DNA of 59,715 nucleotides from assembly GCA_903918195.1 (NCBI GenBank), contig CAIXDS010000396.1, positions 1 through 59,715 of the forward strand, in the 5' to 3' direction. This document shows, piece by piece, positions 33,455 through 42,544 of this stretch (positions are counted from its first letter, which is position 1; every line of letters starts with the position of its first letter). The notes under the pieces are model-generated. The model was not told the origin of the DNA. It made no database searches and was given only the letters and a program-made list of their open reading frames with translations. The position numbers and the translations under genes are program-made. Source of the stretch: an uncultured Acetobacteraceae bacterium (GTDB taxonomy: Bacteria; Pseudomonadota; Alphaproteobacteria; Acetobacterales; Acetobacteraceae).

Positions 33455-33819
33455 CAGGGTCGCGTCACTGTCCAGTAGCGGTTGAGGGGGCCGTCATCGT
33501 CCATCCGTTGATCGAGACGGAAGGAGATGCCGTAGCCGGGAAACTCGACCACCGCGCCGCTCTCAAGCTCTAGGCCGAGCGCATCCAGTTGGTCTTGATT
33601 GAAGATCAGGGATTCCACGTTCTCAAGGATCGCCATGGCATCGGACTCGGCCGCGCCCACGCGCATCTTGGACTTGAAACGGGCTGACAGCGAAAGCCCG
33701 CCCGCCGATTGCTCGGCGGACGGGATCGCGGGTGCGTCGCGATCGGTGTAGATGCAAGGCTCGGCCATCGATCCGTGGATCGCCGTGCGCGCATCACGCT
33801 TGATCTGCGACATGGACAT
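33454..33819 (-). CDS. head-tail joining protein (gpFII position)
   Basis: 121 residues starting MSMSQIKRDARTAIHGSMAEPC. It has the size and position of lambda gpFII-type head completion proteins, with a beta-rich C-terminal part (VVEFPGYGISFRLDQRMDDD). Function by context; coupled to both neighbours. Confidence 0.6.
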   Translation of the reverse strand: MSMSQIKRDARTAIHGSMAEPCIYTDRDAPAIPSAEQSAGGLSLSARFKSKMRVGAAESDAMAILENVESLIFNQDQLDALGLELESGAVVEFPGYGISFRLDQRMDDDGPLNRYWTVTRP

Positions 33820-34154
33820 CAGATGTCGTCGTCGGCATCCGCAGCGGCCGGCTTGGCCTTCGGCTTTTTGCCGCCAGCCTTCTTCGCCGGGGTGGCCTCG
33901 GCCTCGTCCTCGCCTTCGCCCTCGGTGCCGAGATCGTCGTCGTCGTCTTCAGCGCCTTCGACCGGCTCTTCGACTTCGACAGCCGTCTCGTTGACGGGCT
34001 TGCGCAGCGCCGTGGGGTGGATGCCCTTGATCTGGTCGATCTCGGCATCGGTGAAGTTGTACGCCTTGCCCGGCTCGATCGTCTTGCGGACGCGCTTGCC
34101 GGATTCATTCTCGCGAATGACGGTGACGGAGATAGTTGCGATACGCTTCGGCAT
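33819..34154 (-). CDS. gpFI-position protein with acidic/KP-rich tail
   Basis: 111 residues starting MPKRIATISVTVIREN, with an AGGAGG ribosome site upstream. The first 55 residues look folded; the rest is a low-complexity acidic and Ala/Lys/Pro-rich tail ending DADDDI. It lies directly after the capsid gene, like lambda gpFI. The ending belongs to the set of acidic C-termini seen on at least nine proteins here. Confidence 0.55.
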   Translation of the reverse strand: MPKRIATISVTVIRENESGKRVRKTIEPGKAYNFTDAEIDQIKGIHPTALRKPVNETAVEVEEPVEGAEDDDDDLGTEGEGEDEAEATPAKKAGGKKPKAKPAAADADDDI

Positions 34155-34171
34155 GATGCCTGTCCTCCTGT

Positions 34172-34184
34172 GGAAGTAACTTCG
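34172..34184. repeat. dispersed palindrome site (GGAAGTAACTTCG)
   Basis: A copy in the leader between the capsid gene hairpin and the ribosome site of the gpFI-position gene. Confidence 0.8.
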
Positions 34185-34191
34185 GCGAACC

Positions 34192-34213
34192 GGGTGGGAC
34201 CGAAGCCCCACCC
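34192..34213 (-). terminator. UUCG-capped hairpin after the capsid gene
   Basis: On the minus strand GGGTGGG pairs with CCCACCC (34213-34207 and 34198-34192), extended by G-U and C-G pairs to a C(UUCG)G tetraloop. This is a very stable RNA hairpin 23 bp after the capsid stop. It may be a partial terminator or protect the capsid mRNA 3' end. Confidence 0.7.
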
Positions 34214-34235
34214 TGCCCGACGAAAGGGTGCCGGA

Positions 34236-35303
34236 TTACTGGCCGTCCGTGGTGGCGATACGGAAGGTGTTGTTGGTGTTCGCGGGCACCATGAGCGGAG
34301 CGCTCTGCGACATGGTGTAGGTGAGCGACGGGTCTTCCTGGTCCCACATTTTCGGGAAGATCGGGAGAGCCTGAAGGCCCGCCCGCTTGTCGCGGATCGC
34401 ACCGAAGCAACGAACGCCCTGAATGCCGGGGCCGGTGCCGACGACATCATAGGTGGACATATAGTCGTGCGAGTTGCCGTCGCGGTCTTCGTACTGCTCG
34501 TTGTACGTATAGACTTCGACGCGGCCCTGCCCGTTCGCGCCCTGAAGGACACCCCGATACTCGTAGGGGGTATCGGTCGAGCCGAGCGCCGACAGCGTGG
34601 AGTCCGACGTGCGGGCCACGTTGCCGATCTCCTGCCCCTTGAGCAGCGCCTGCACCTTCGTATCGGCATAGAAGCGGTCGAACGCCTCGATACCCATGGT
34701 CAGGCGCGAGATCACGGAGCCGGACTTCAGGAAAGCGCGGGTGCGCAATTCCTTGATGTCCTGCAACGGATCGGCATCGACTTCGCCCCACCGGGCGGTG
34801 CCGGCAAGGACGCGGGTCAGGTAGGGATCGCGAGCGAAATCGACCACCTGAGTCGGATAGTCCTCGCCGGTGATCGTCACGCTGCCGTGGATCGTCGCCA
34901 TGGCGGCCATCCAGTTGAACAGGCGCTGAAGCTGCGCCCGCTCTTCGGCGATATTCTCGACCACCGCAGCGTTCCAGCGCTGTGCCGGAGTGCTCGATCC
35001 GCCGATGTCCTCGCCGGCAAGCCGAGCGAACACGCGGTTCGGATCGACGATATGCTTGGGCTTGGAGTATGCCGGGCGGAACGCGCGCGTCTCGAAGCCC
35101 TGCGAGCGCATGACGCGACCCTGCACGACCGGCGAGACGAACGGCGCGAGCTTGCGGGTCGTCACGACGCGATCGAACATGATCTGCTCCGTGTCGAACG
35201 CCATCACGCGGCTGTAGAAGTTGTCGAGCCAGTAGCTCGACTCGACGGGGGTGACGCGGACTACGCCGAGCAGCGCCGCCGTGCTGTAGAGATCGAAAGC
35301 CAT
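34236..35303 (-). CDS. major capsid protein (lambda gpE type)
   Basis: 355 residues starting MAFDLYSTAALLGVVRVT, about the length of lambda gpE (341). Typical gpE-family stretches are YWLDNFYSRVMAFDTEQIMFD near the N-terminus and the stretch ending ALPIFPKMWDQEDPS and YTMSQSAPLMVPANTN near the C-terminus. It forms the capsid shell. It follows the decoration protein gene as in lambda. Confidence 0.9.
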   Translation of the reverse strand: MAFDLYSTAALLGVVRVTPVESSYWLDNFYSRVMAFDTEQIMFDRVVTTRKLAPFVSPVVQGRVMRSQGFETRAFRPAYSKPKHIVDPNRVFARLAGEDIGGSSTPAQRWNAAVVENIAEERAQLQRLFNWMAAMATIHGSVTITGEDYPTQVVDFARDPYLTRVLAGTARWGEVDADPLQDIKELRTRAFLKSGSVISRLTMGIEAFDRFYADTKVQALLKGQEIGNVARTSDSTLSALGSTDTPYEYRGVLQGANGQGRVEVYTYNEQYEDRDGNSHDYMSTYDVVGTGPGIQGVRCFGAIRDKRAGLQALPIFPKMWDQEDPSLTYTMSQSAPLMVPANTNNTFRIATTDGQ

Positions 35304-35364
35304 CAGTTTATTCCCTTCGTTATTTCAATGCGAGGCTAGTCGGTCCCTAGCGCAGCGGCGGGGT

Positions 35365-36147
35365 TTAGAGCAGGCGCTGGATGTTGATATCCGTGCGAGC
35401 GAAGGCGGCCTTGATTTCGCCGTAAGTCGTGCCAGCCGGCAGGAACAGAGCGTCGAAATTGTAGTCGCCACCGATCAGGACCGGCGACATGACATCGGCG
35501 TTGTAGCCGGTGCTGGTCGTATCCAGGTAGTGCGGCAGGATGCCGTAGGGCTTCGCGGCCCCGCCAAGCTCGGCGGTGTCGGTATCGCCGCCCGACAGAG
35601 TGGCCCCCGAAACGGTGCCATTGGCCCCGGTCGCGAACGTCTTGGCGAGGGTGATCGCGTTGCCGGCCGCGCCTGCCGACTTGATCGTGGTGACGCCAGC
35701 CGCCGACGAGGCGGTGACGGGCTGCGTCGGGAAGTCGTTGCGATGCAGATTGATCGCGTCGCGCAGATTGGCCGCCGATTCGGCGATCGTCGCACCGCGC
35801 GCGACTTCATAGGCTTCGTCCGGCGTGGTGCGGAACGTGAAGACCTTGCTGTCGATCGTGACCGTATCGCCATCGGCGGGAACGGCGGTCGAGAAGGTCA
35901 TCGTGCCCGTTGCGTTGTCGGCTGCGACACCGCCAGCGAGCGGGTCCCATGCGACGAGCTTGCCGGCCACCAGCGCGACGACTGCGAACAGATACGTCTC
36001 GTTGCGGGCATTCAGCGCGCCGAGCTTCTGGCCCGCCGCGACAAGGCCCTGCGTGGTGCGGCCGTTATTGGATTCACCAGCGTAAAGCTGGATCGGCGTG
36101 AAGGTGCCGATGGTTTCGATTCCACCAGCGAGGATCATGTCACCCAT
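35365..36147 (-). CDS. head decoration protein (gpD-like) with inserted domain
   Basis: 260 residues, about 150 longer than lambda gpD. The first 80 residues and the C-terminal part (GGDYNFDALFLPAGTTYGEIKAAFARTDINI) match gpD-type decoration proteins. Residues about 80-190 are an insertion (TMTFSTAVPADGDTVTIDS, then LAKTFATGANGTVSGATL) nearly the same as in the major tail protein. It trims the capsid surface, so the insertion should be displayed outside. Confidence 0.82.
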   Translation of the reverse strand: MGDMILAGGIETIGTFTPIQLYAGESNNGRTTQGLVAAGQKLGALNARNETYLFAVVALVAGKLVAWDPLAGGVAADNATGTMTFSTAVPADGDTVTIDSKVFTFRTTPDEAYEVARGATIAESAANLRDAINLHRNDFPTQPVTASSAAGVTTIKSAGAAGNAITLAKTFATGANGTVSGATLSGGDTDTAELGGAAKPYGILPHYLDTTSTGYNADVMSPVLIGGDYNFDALFLPAGTTYGEIKAAFARTDINIQRLL

Positions 36148-36164
36148 TTCATTCTACTCCTGTT

Positions 36165-36187
36165 GCCCCCGGCACGTCGCCGGGGGC
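36165..36187 (-). terminator. hairpin before the decoration protein gene
   Basis: GCCCCCGG (36165-36172) and its complement (36180-36187) form an 8-bp stem just after the protease/scaffold stop and before the AGGAG site of the decoration gene. It is probably an mRNA processing, protection or partial termination signal. Confidence 0.6.
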
Positions 36188-36208
36188 GCTTCGTGGGATG
36201 ACGATGGC

Positions 36209-37777
36209 TTACGCCGCCGCCGACTTGGGCTTGGACCAGCCCGCGCCGCTGACTGCCGCGTGATCGGCCAACAGCGCGTTGGTTTCGGCAGCGACGCCCT
36301 GCACCTGGCGCTCGTTGCCATTGCCGCCGCCGAGACGGGGCTGGCGGGTGCGGCCCATCGCCGCGTCGAGATGGTTGACGTTATCGCCGCGCTGACGACG
36401 ACCGCCGACGCGCTGGCGCTGACGCTGCGAACGGGCCTGCTCGGCTTCGTCCTCGCCGTCCTCGCCGTCCTCGCCGTCCTCGCCATCTTCGCCGTCCTCG
36501 ACGATCTCTTCGTCTTCGCCGAGATCATCGTCATCGTCGTCGCCGGCTGCGACCTTGCCCTTGCCCTTGCCGCCCTTACCCATGGGGATTTTGTCGGCGG
36601 GGCTACCCTTCTTCTTGGGATCGGCAGCGAGCGCGGCGGCGTCGATCATCTCGATTGCGTCGGCTTCGGTGATCGCCGGGTTGGCCGAGAGCTTGGCCGC
36701 GAGCGCGACCTGTCCCTTGGCCTTGCCGTGATCCTTGATCGCGGTGCTCCGCGTGAGGCCACCAATGGCGGCACCAACGCCTGCGGCGATCAAGCCACCG
36801 ATCTTTTCCAGATCGGCGGGGGTGAGGCCGGAACTAACTTCCTTGCCCTTCGTAGCTTCGGTCATTTCATCGTCCTCTTCGTCGTCAGGGGTGTCGCAAT
36901 CGGCCAATTCCGCGACGAAAGCGGGCACGGCCTCGGTGGTGGTCTTTACAGCATTAATTAACCCTAATGCAAGGGCCTCGTCAGAGCGGTACATGCGGGC
37001 CTGTGTATCCCGCACAGCGGCGGGTTCCATGCCTCGCGATTCGGCGACGATGGCGATGAAGTCATCCCACGTCTTGTTGACTTCGGTGGTCCAGTCCTTG
37101 AGCACCGACTCGGGCAAATCCTCGAAGGGGTTGCCGTCGATCTTGTGCTCGCCTGCCACCGCGAATGTGACCTTCACGCCGTCCTGCGCCAGCGATCCCT
37201 TGACGCTGGTGTGCTGGCGGTACACGCCGATCGAACCGATGCGCGCGGTAGGGATCGCGTACATCTTCGTCGCTGCACCAGCCAACATCATCCCGCCTGA
37301 CGCGGCTACGCTATCCACCATCGCGAGGGACGGCTTGACGCGGCGGCTGGCGAGGATCAGGCGGGCAAGCTCGAAGCAGCCGCTTGCTTCGCCACCGGGT
37401 GAATCGACATCGAACACGATGCTGTCAACGTCATCATCGTCGAGCGCAAGGTTGAGCATTCGCTGGATGAAGTTATACCCGGTGACGAAGCCCCACGACC
37501 CACCGAAGCGGTTGATCAACGAGCCGTGGATAGGGATGACGGCGATGCCGTCCTGATAGACGAATGCCTTGCGCTGGTCCGCCTGACGGTCATCGTCGAA
37601 GCCGTAGGCCAGCGCGAGCGTTTCGCGCGAAGTTGCTTCGAAGCCCGCGATCTCTTCCGGCTTGACGGTCGAGAAGCGGGCCACGTTCGATAGGAAGGCG
37701 TCGGCGGTTTGAGCGTTGATCAGCATCTCCCGCCCCGACAGGCGCTGAAGGGCTGCAACCATACTGGCGGTCGTCAT
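36209..37777 (-). CDS. S49-type head maturation protease with C-terminal scaffold region
   Basis: 522 residues. Residues about 60-290 are an S49/ClpP-type protease: IPIHGSLINRFGG, DVDSPGGEASG and VDSVAASGGMMLAG with the nucleophile Ser, then TARIGSIGVYRQH. This is the lambda gpC type. The C-terminal 200 residues are charged and low complexity, with a Glu-Asp-Gly repeat, and act probably as scaffold (lambda Nu3-like). The start at 37777 overlaps nothing and follows the portal stop directly. Confidence 0.85.
   Translation of the reverse strand: MTTASMVAALQRLSGREMLINAQTADAFLSNVARFSTVKPEEIAGFEATSRETLALAYGFDDDRQADQRKAFVYQDGIAVIPIHGSLINRFGGSWGFVTGYNFIQRMLNLALDDDDVDSIVFDVDSPGGEASGCFELARLILASRRVKPSLAMVDSVAASGGMMLAGAATKMYAIPTARIGSIGVYRQHTSVKGSLAQDGVKVTFAVAGEHKIDGNPFEDLPESVLKDWTTEVNKTWDDFIAIVAESRGMEPAAVRDTQARMYRSDEALALGLINAVKTTTEAVPAFVAELADCDTPDDEEDDEMTEATKGKEVSSGLTPADLEKIGGLIAAGVGAAIGGLTRSTAIKDHGKAKGQVALAAKLSANPAITEADAIEMIDAAALAADPKKKGSPADKIPMGKGGKGKGKVAAGDDDDDDLGEDEEIVEDGEDGEDGEDGEDGEDEAEQARSQRQRQRVGGRRQRGDNVNHLDAAMGRTRQPRLGGGNGNERQVQGVAAETNALLADHAAVSGAGWSKPKSAAA
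36450..36503 (-). repeat. 9-bp tandem repeat encoding Glu-Asp-Gly
   Basis: About six 9-bp units (TCCTCGCCG with few changes on the + strand) inside the scaffold region of the protease gene. Such repeats can change length by slippage; the product is an acidic flexible linker. Confidence 0.8.
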
Positions 37778-37778
37778 G

Positions 37779-39491
37779 TCAATTTCCCTGATTGGCGTTG
37801 GGATCGGTGGGCTGCGCATCGTTCGCGGCCTGATCGGCTTCGGCTCGCTGCGCCGCTTCGTCGGCCGCAATGAGCGTCGCCTGTGCGGCGGAACGCAGGA
37901 AGATGATGCCCGCCTTTTTGATCTGGCGCTCTTCCTTGGCACGCTGCGCGATGATCTCGCGATAGTCCTCGCCGAGTCGCGCCGCTTCCTTCTCGTAGGT
38001 CGAGAGGCCCCCGTCGATACGGGCAAGCGCCGCAGCGGTTTCCTTCGGCTCGTCGATCTGCCCCCGGCCAGCGCCGATCCAGGTGCAGCGGGTATAGGCG
38101 TCCTTCATCAGCGGACGATAGAAGTCCGTGCGATTGCGGCCGGGCGGGAGCGGCAGATTGCCGTTCGCCATCTCTTCCTCAAACCAGAGACGATAGACGC
38201 TGTTGGCCCACTTGTCGGCCCAACCCTTCTTGTGAACCAGCGTGTCGCGCTCGGCGATGGCAAGCTCGCCCTTCAAGCCCGAGTAGTTGACGCGGGCGAA
38301 GTCGCGCGACAGATCGGCCGGCGAAACGCCGAGCGCCACGGCGACGTGACGGATCAGCGAGGCTTGGAAGTCACTTCCGATTCCGCCCGGCGTCCCCATC
38401 GGCGTGAGCTTCATCTTCGTGCCGGGGAAAAACTGCGGCACCTTCGCGCCGTCGATCGCGATGTTCTCGCTGCCGGCGAGATACGCCTGAAGCATACCCA
38501 TGTAGGTGCCGAGCGCCTTCTGCAAGCCCTCGGGTCCGCCGCCCATAGCCGAGATGATCTCCGGCGAGGGAAGCTCGCTCTCGATCGCGGCGGCATAGCT
38601 GGCGTTGATGACGGCGTTCTGAAGCGTGACTTCCGAGAACTTCTTCGTCATGCGGATATGTGCGAGCGCCGCGACCATCTCGGACAGGCCGCGCGTCTGA
38701 TCGATCTGAAGGCTCTCGCGGATGAAGATCATCTGCTTGCGGCCCCAAGGCTTCGCCGCCTCGATCGTGTCCCAATAGTCGGCGGAGATGTTGTACCACT
38801 CGCTCGGATGACCGCGCCGCACTTCGAACGCATAGGGTTTGTTGCGGCGATCCATGAGGATGCCGCGACGCCGCTTGTTGCCGAACGCATCGTCGTCGTC
38901 CGGCATGTTGTCCTTGTTGCAGATGCGGATCGGCGCGATCATCTGGATATTGGTCTTGAACGGCCGCGTCGGATCGGTGTCGTCCCACTCGGACGATCCG
39001 AAGGCTTCGCCGGACAGCGCGCACGACCCGACCACCAGTCGCACCTGGTCCGTGAAGGTCATCATGCCGCTGGCGTCGAAGTAGTTGTTCTCGGACTCGG
39101 CCGCCAGATTGAAGCGTGCCTCGGCCACGGCCGCAAGCTCTTCGCCGTACTCCTGCGCGGCGGCTGTGTCGGCACCGTAGATCACGCGGTAGTCCGGCTT
39201 GGCATTCAAACGGTACTGCGCGCCGACGATGCTGTTCTTCTGGATGCGTATCGCGTGCTGCGACAGGCCGTCGTTGACGGCGAGATCGGTGGTGCGCGCG
39301 TCGGCTTCAGGCTTGACCGTGTTGATCGCCTGATCCGGGGAGAGGCGCGACGGTTGCCACGACATCGTTTCGCGCTTGGTGCGATCTGCACCTTCGATCG
39401 CGCCGCCGAGCACCATGTCAGGCATGGAGCGCGGACCCTCGTAAGGGACGATATCTGTGCCGGTGGACACGCGGGGGCGGGAGCGGGCCAT
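37779..39491 (-). CDS. portal protein (lambda gpB type)
   Basis: 570 residues starting MARSRPRVSTGTDIVPYEG. It has lambda-portal patterns such as RLVVGSCALSGEAFG, FPGTKMKLTPMGTPGG, LIRHVAVALGVSPADLSRDFARVNYSGLKGEL and YRLWFEEEM. The dodecameric ring is the DNA entry port and binds terminase. It overlaps the gpW gene by one base (TGATG). Confidence 0.92.
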   Translation of the reverse strand: MARSRPRVSTGTDIVPYEGPRSMPDMVLGGAIEGADRTKRETMSWQPSRLSPDQAINTVKPEADARTTDLAVNDGLSQHAIRIQKNSIVGAQYRLNAKPDYRVIYGADTAAAQEYGEELAAVAEARFNLAAESENNYFDASGMMTFTDQVRLVVGSCALSGEAFGSSEWDDTDPTRPFKTNIQMIAPIRICNKDNMPDDDDAFGNKRRRGILMDRRNKPYAFEVRRGHPSEWYNISADYWDTIEAAKPWGRKQMIFIRESLQIDQTRGLSEMVAALAHIRMTKKFSEVTLQNAVINASYAAAIESELPSPEIISAMGGGPEGLQKALGTYMGMLQAYLAGSENIAIDGAKVPQFFPGTKMKLTPMGTPGGIGSDFQASLIRHVAVALGVSPADLSRDFARVNYSGLKGELAIAERDTLVHKKGWADKWANSVYRLWFEEEMANGNLPLPPGRNRTDFYRPLMKDAYTRCTWIGAGRGQIDEPKETAAALARIDGGLSTYEKEAARLGEDYREIIAQRAKEERQIKKAGIIFLRSAAQATLIAADEAAQRAEADQAANDAQPTDPNANQGN

Positions 39492-39742
39492 CAGAAGATA
39501 AATCCGATTGCGCGCGGACGGTTGTATTCCGCCACGCATGGGTTGAGCATTTCCTCAAGCTCGCGGATATACTGTGCAAGCAGTGTGAGGTTGGCGGGGT
39601 TGTACTCGACACGCTCGCCGTTCTGATCGATGAACATCTTGATCGACGCGCCGGTCATGATCTTGTCGTAGGCGATGCGGGCCGCGTCGAGCCGGGCTTG
39701 ATAGATGGTTCGTTCGGTGGAAGTCAGGGGTGGGCGCATCAT
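39491..39742 (-). CDS. head-tail joining protein gpW
   Basis: 83 residues starting MMRPPLTSTERTIYQARLD. The core DKIMTGASIKMF, then GERVEYNPANLTLLAQYI and RELEEML, matches the gpW family closely, which seals the connector after packaging. It lies between terminase and portal as in lambda. A second Met one codon later is an alternative start. Confidence 0.88.
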   Translation of the reverse strand: MMRPPLTSTERTIYQARLDAARIAYDKIMTGASIKMFIDQNGERVEYNPANLTLLAQYIRELEEMLNPCVAEYNRPRAIGFIF

Positions 39743-39743
39743 T

Positions 39744-41891
39744 TTATCCCATGCTCCGGCCGAACGCTTTCCAATCGAATTCGTCCTGCCCTTGATCCGC
39801 GAACGCCGCCACCGCCTCTCGCTTGATCACCAGCGGGTTCTCGTCCCACGGTGCAGCGAACGGCGGCGGATTGGTCCAGTCGATCCTCTCTACATTGAGA
39901 AGGGTCGAAGCGCAAGCCCCGATGCAATAGTAGTACAAGTCCCACGCTTCGTTGCGCCGAGCAACCTTTTCCCACCCCTTGCCGGGCACGCGCATCTCGG
40001 AAGTCATTTCCGAGAAGAACCACGACATATCCTCTGCCTTGACTGGCGAGATCAGCCAAGTCGGCAAGTGGATCATGCCGTATCCCGGCACCATTACGTC
40101 AAGGCGATTGTTGAGATCGTCCTTGTTGATTGTCGGGTTGAGCATGAGCACTGGAATTTCACCGCGCGCTCCTGCCATGCTCTTCTTGTCGGCGTCAGGA
40201 TGCGTGATCCGGGCGCGCGGCGAGCCGGGGGTGGCGTCGCCCTTCACCAGATGGAAGCGGCCAAGCCAGCCTTCCTTCTTGACCTTGCGGAAATACTCGT
40301 AGGCGCGAGTCGTCACACCCGCCTTACCGCCCGAGTCGCAAAGGGTCATCTTGACCATCATCTTCCGGCCCGAGCCGTCGTCAATGTCGTAGCTGGCCTT
40401 CATCACCTGTTCGGTGATCTGGTCCCAATCCTCAAGGTACGCGCCGGGCTTCACCCACATATAGCTTTCCTTGCCTTCCGGCGCGGAAGGATCGGGGCGA
40501 TCGGAATAGCGGATCGTGAAGCGGTCAACCAGGTAGATGTCGTATGGCTTGCCGGGAGCGATCCCCAAGATTTGCACCACGAAACTGTTGGCCTGCACGT
40601 CAACGATCCCGAGCAGGAAGCGCACCTTCGCCGGCACGGTCTTCTTCACCCAAGGCTCAAGGCGGCCCATCAGGTCTTCCGGTGTGCGCGTCGAATCGTT
40701 GAGCACGTTCTTCGGGATATAGGGGACGCCGATATCCGTGTTGAAGAACTTCGCGAGCGCGGTTTCCTCGTTGCTCGATTCGTACTCGTCTTCGGCGTCG
40801 AGGTAGGTCTTGACCAGGTTCTCCCACGTCGTCAGGCCAGCGGCCACGCCGTTGAGCCAGAAGCTCGCGATGTTCGAGCGGCGGCCCTTGCCGACGATCT
40901 CGTTGTCAACGATCGTCTGCCCTTCCTTCAGCCATACCCCCATCAGGTTCATCTCGAAGCGGGCATCCGGCGAGATATGATCGGCGCAGTGCGGGCATTC
41001 GAGATAAGCGGATTCCGCGCGCTCAAGGTTCGTTTCGAGATCGTGGTCCCACTTGATATGCTCCCACTTCCCTTCGAAGTAACTTCCGCACGTCGGGCAC
41101 GGCCAGTGCCAGCGCCGACGATCGCCACGGTTGTAGAGTGTCAGGATGCCGCCCTTCGTCGGCGGAGCCATGTGGCCGGTCACGACCTTCTTGTAATCGG
41201 CGATCTCGCGCGATGGGCTGGACTCGGCCAGCGTCATCGCGAATGACCCGAAGGTGGTGGTGCGCTTGGTGGCGAGATCGAAGGCGTTACCGTCGCCGCC
41301 GATATCGTCGTCAATGCGATCGTAGTCCGTCAGCGCCACGCGGCCGACTGGCTTACCGGCAAGCTCGCTGATCGTGGGCCACGACAGCGAGAGCAGCATA
41401 CCGTTCGTGTAGTGCTTGTCGAACTTGTTGTCGCTGTCCTTGTTCTGCGTCAGCGCGGCACCGACTTCTTCAGTGTGGCGATGCAGACGATCCACGCGGC
41501 GCATGGAGAAGTCGCGCGCGGCGGTGAAGGTTGGCGAATAGACGATCATGTCCTGTGGATCGGTGGTGGCGCTGTAGCCGATCCAGTTGATGATCAGCGC
41601 GTCGGTCTTGGCGCACTGTGCCGGCCCGGCGAACACCAGCGCCTTGAACTTCGGAGAGGATAGCTCGTCGGCCGGCTCCACCATGTACGGGGTGGTGCGG
41701 TTGTTCCAGTCGCCGACGTAAGCGCCGGGCTGATTGATGAAGCGGAATTCGTCAGCCCACTCGCTGACAGTCATGCGGCGCGGCGGGACGAAGACGTTCT
41801 CGCAGATACCGGCGAAGAGATCGCCGATGTTTTCGTAGTTAGATGTCTGTTTCCTCGTCGTCCTCGGCAGCAAGAATGTTTCCGTCGTCAT
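39744..41891 (-). CDS. terminase large subunit (gpA type)
   Basis: About 715 residues if ATG 41891 is used; a TTG 19 bp later or the Met at 41774 are possible, since the ribosome site is poor and the start overlaps terS by 53 bp. ATPase features: FAGPAQCAKTDAL as a Walker A-like motif, LTDYDRIDDD as Walker B. The C-terminal half has the nuclease region (FLLGIVDVQANSFVV, VKMTLCDSGGKAG). PF05876-type enzymes cut at cos sites and drive DNA into the head. Confidence 0.93.
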   Translation of the reverse strand: MTTETFLLPRTTRKQTSNYENIGDLFAGICENVFVPPRRMTVSEWADEFRFINQPGAYVGDWNNRTTPYMVEPADELSSPKFKALVFAGPAQCAKTDALIINWIGYSATTDPQDMIVYSPTFTAARDFSMRRVDRLHRHTEEVGAALTQNKDSDNKFDKHYTNGMLLSLSWPTISELAGKPVGRVALTDYDRIDDDIGGDGNAFDLATKRTTTFGSFAMTLAESSPSREIADYKKVVTGHMAPPTKGGILTLYNRGDRRRWHWPCPTCGSYFEGKWEHIKWDHDLETNLERAESAYLECPHCADHISPDARFEMNLMGVWLKEGQTIVDNEIVGKGRRSNIASFWLNGVAAGLTTWENLVKTYLDAEDEYESSNEETALAKFFNTDIGVPYIPKNVLNDSTRTPEDLMGRLEPWVKKTVPAKVRFLLGIVDVQANSFVVQILGIAPGKPYDIYLVDRFTIRYSDRPDPSAPEGKESYMWVKPGAYLEDWDQITEQVMKASYDIDDGSGRKMMVKMTLCDSGGKAGVTTRAYEYFRKVKKEGWLGRFHLVKGDATPGSPRARITHPDADKKSMAGARGEIPVLMLNPTINKDDLNNRLDVMVPGYGMIHLPTWLISPVKAEDMSWFFSEMTSEMRVPGKGWEKVARRNEAWDLYYYCIGACASTLLNVERIDWTNPPPFAAPWDENPLVIKREAVAAFADQGQDEFDWKAFGRSMG

Positions 41892-42543
41892 CCTCTTCGG
41901 CCACGATGTTCCAATCGGGGTCGTCAGGTAACTCGGATGATCCGGGTGCCGGCTGTCTATGAGCGGAGCGGTTAGCATGGTAAGACTTGAACTTCTCCGC
42001 TATGTTCTTCTTCAACGTGGTTACTGCGGCATCCATGATACGCCGAATGATGGTCCTTTGTCCATCCGTCAATCCACTCTCGCGATCTACGTCATCCGCG
42101 ATCAGCAAAAGCGTGATTCGCACAGTGTTGGCAAACTCGCCCAACGCCGCGATTACTTCCTCTGTCGGCCACAGGTTGCCTAGAGCCTTTTCGTAGTTGA
42201 GGCGGGCATTCTGGCCGTTCCAGAATTCCTTTGTCAAGAGGGGCGGCAACTCTTGCGGAGACATCTGCCGGATAAACTCTTCGATCTCGTAGCCGGGCTT
42301 CACCAGCCGAGTCGCGGCCTCGCTGATTCGGTACACCTTGTAGCCGCGCCGCGTGCCTCGCGGGATGATCCCCTTCATGCGCTTCGGCAGGGTCTTGGCG
42401 TCCGTCTCGAATAGCTGCGCGATCTGCGCCATGGTGGCCTCGCCGGACGCCAGCAATTCGGAAGTTACTTCGCTGTCGTTCTTCGGCGGACGGCCTCGGC
42501 GATCGACGGCGGGATCAGTCTTGCGGACGTAGTTCGTTGCCAT
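41839..42543 (-). CDS. terminase small subunit (Nu1-like)
   Basis: 234 residues starting MATNYVRKTDPAVDRRGRPP. An HTH lies at about residues 35-60 (ATMAQIAQLFETDAKTLPKRM), followed by NYEKALGNLWP and a helical region. The acidic C-terminus ends DDEETDI. It binds the packaging site and recruits the large subunit. A dispersed palindrome (42460) is read as E-V-T-S within the N-terminus. Confidence 0.8.
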   Translation of the reverse strand: MATNYVRKTDPAVDRRGRPPKNDSEVTSELLASGEATMAQIAQLFETDAKTLPKRMKGIIPRGTRRGYKVYRISEAATRLVKPGYEIEEFIRQMSPQELPPLLTKEFWNGQNARLNYEKALGNLWPTEEVIAALGEFANTVRITLLLIADDVDRESGLTDGQRTIIRRIMDAAVTTLKKNIAEKFKSYHANRSAHRQPAPGSSELPDDPDWNIVAEEDDDGNILAAEDDEETDI

Positions 42544-42544
42544 T

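Noticed and set aside
37776..39626. Rightward open frame of 616 codons opposite the portal gene
   Set aside because: Antisense of the portal and gpW; no motif, no start context.
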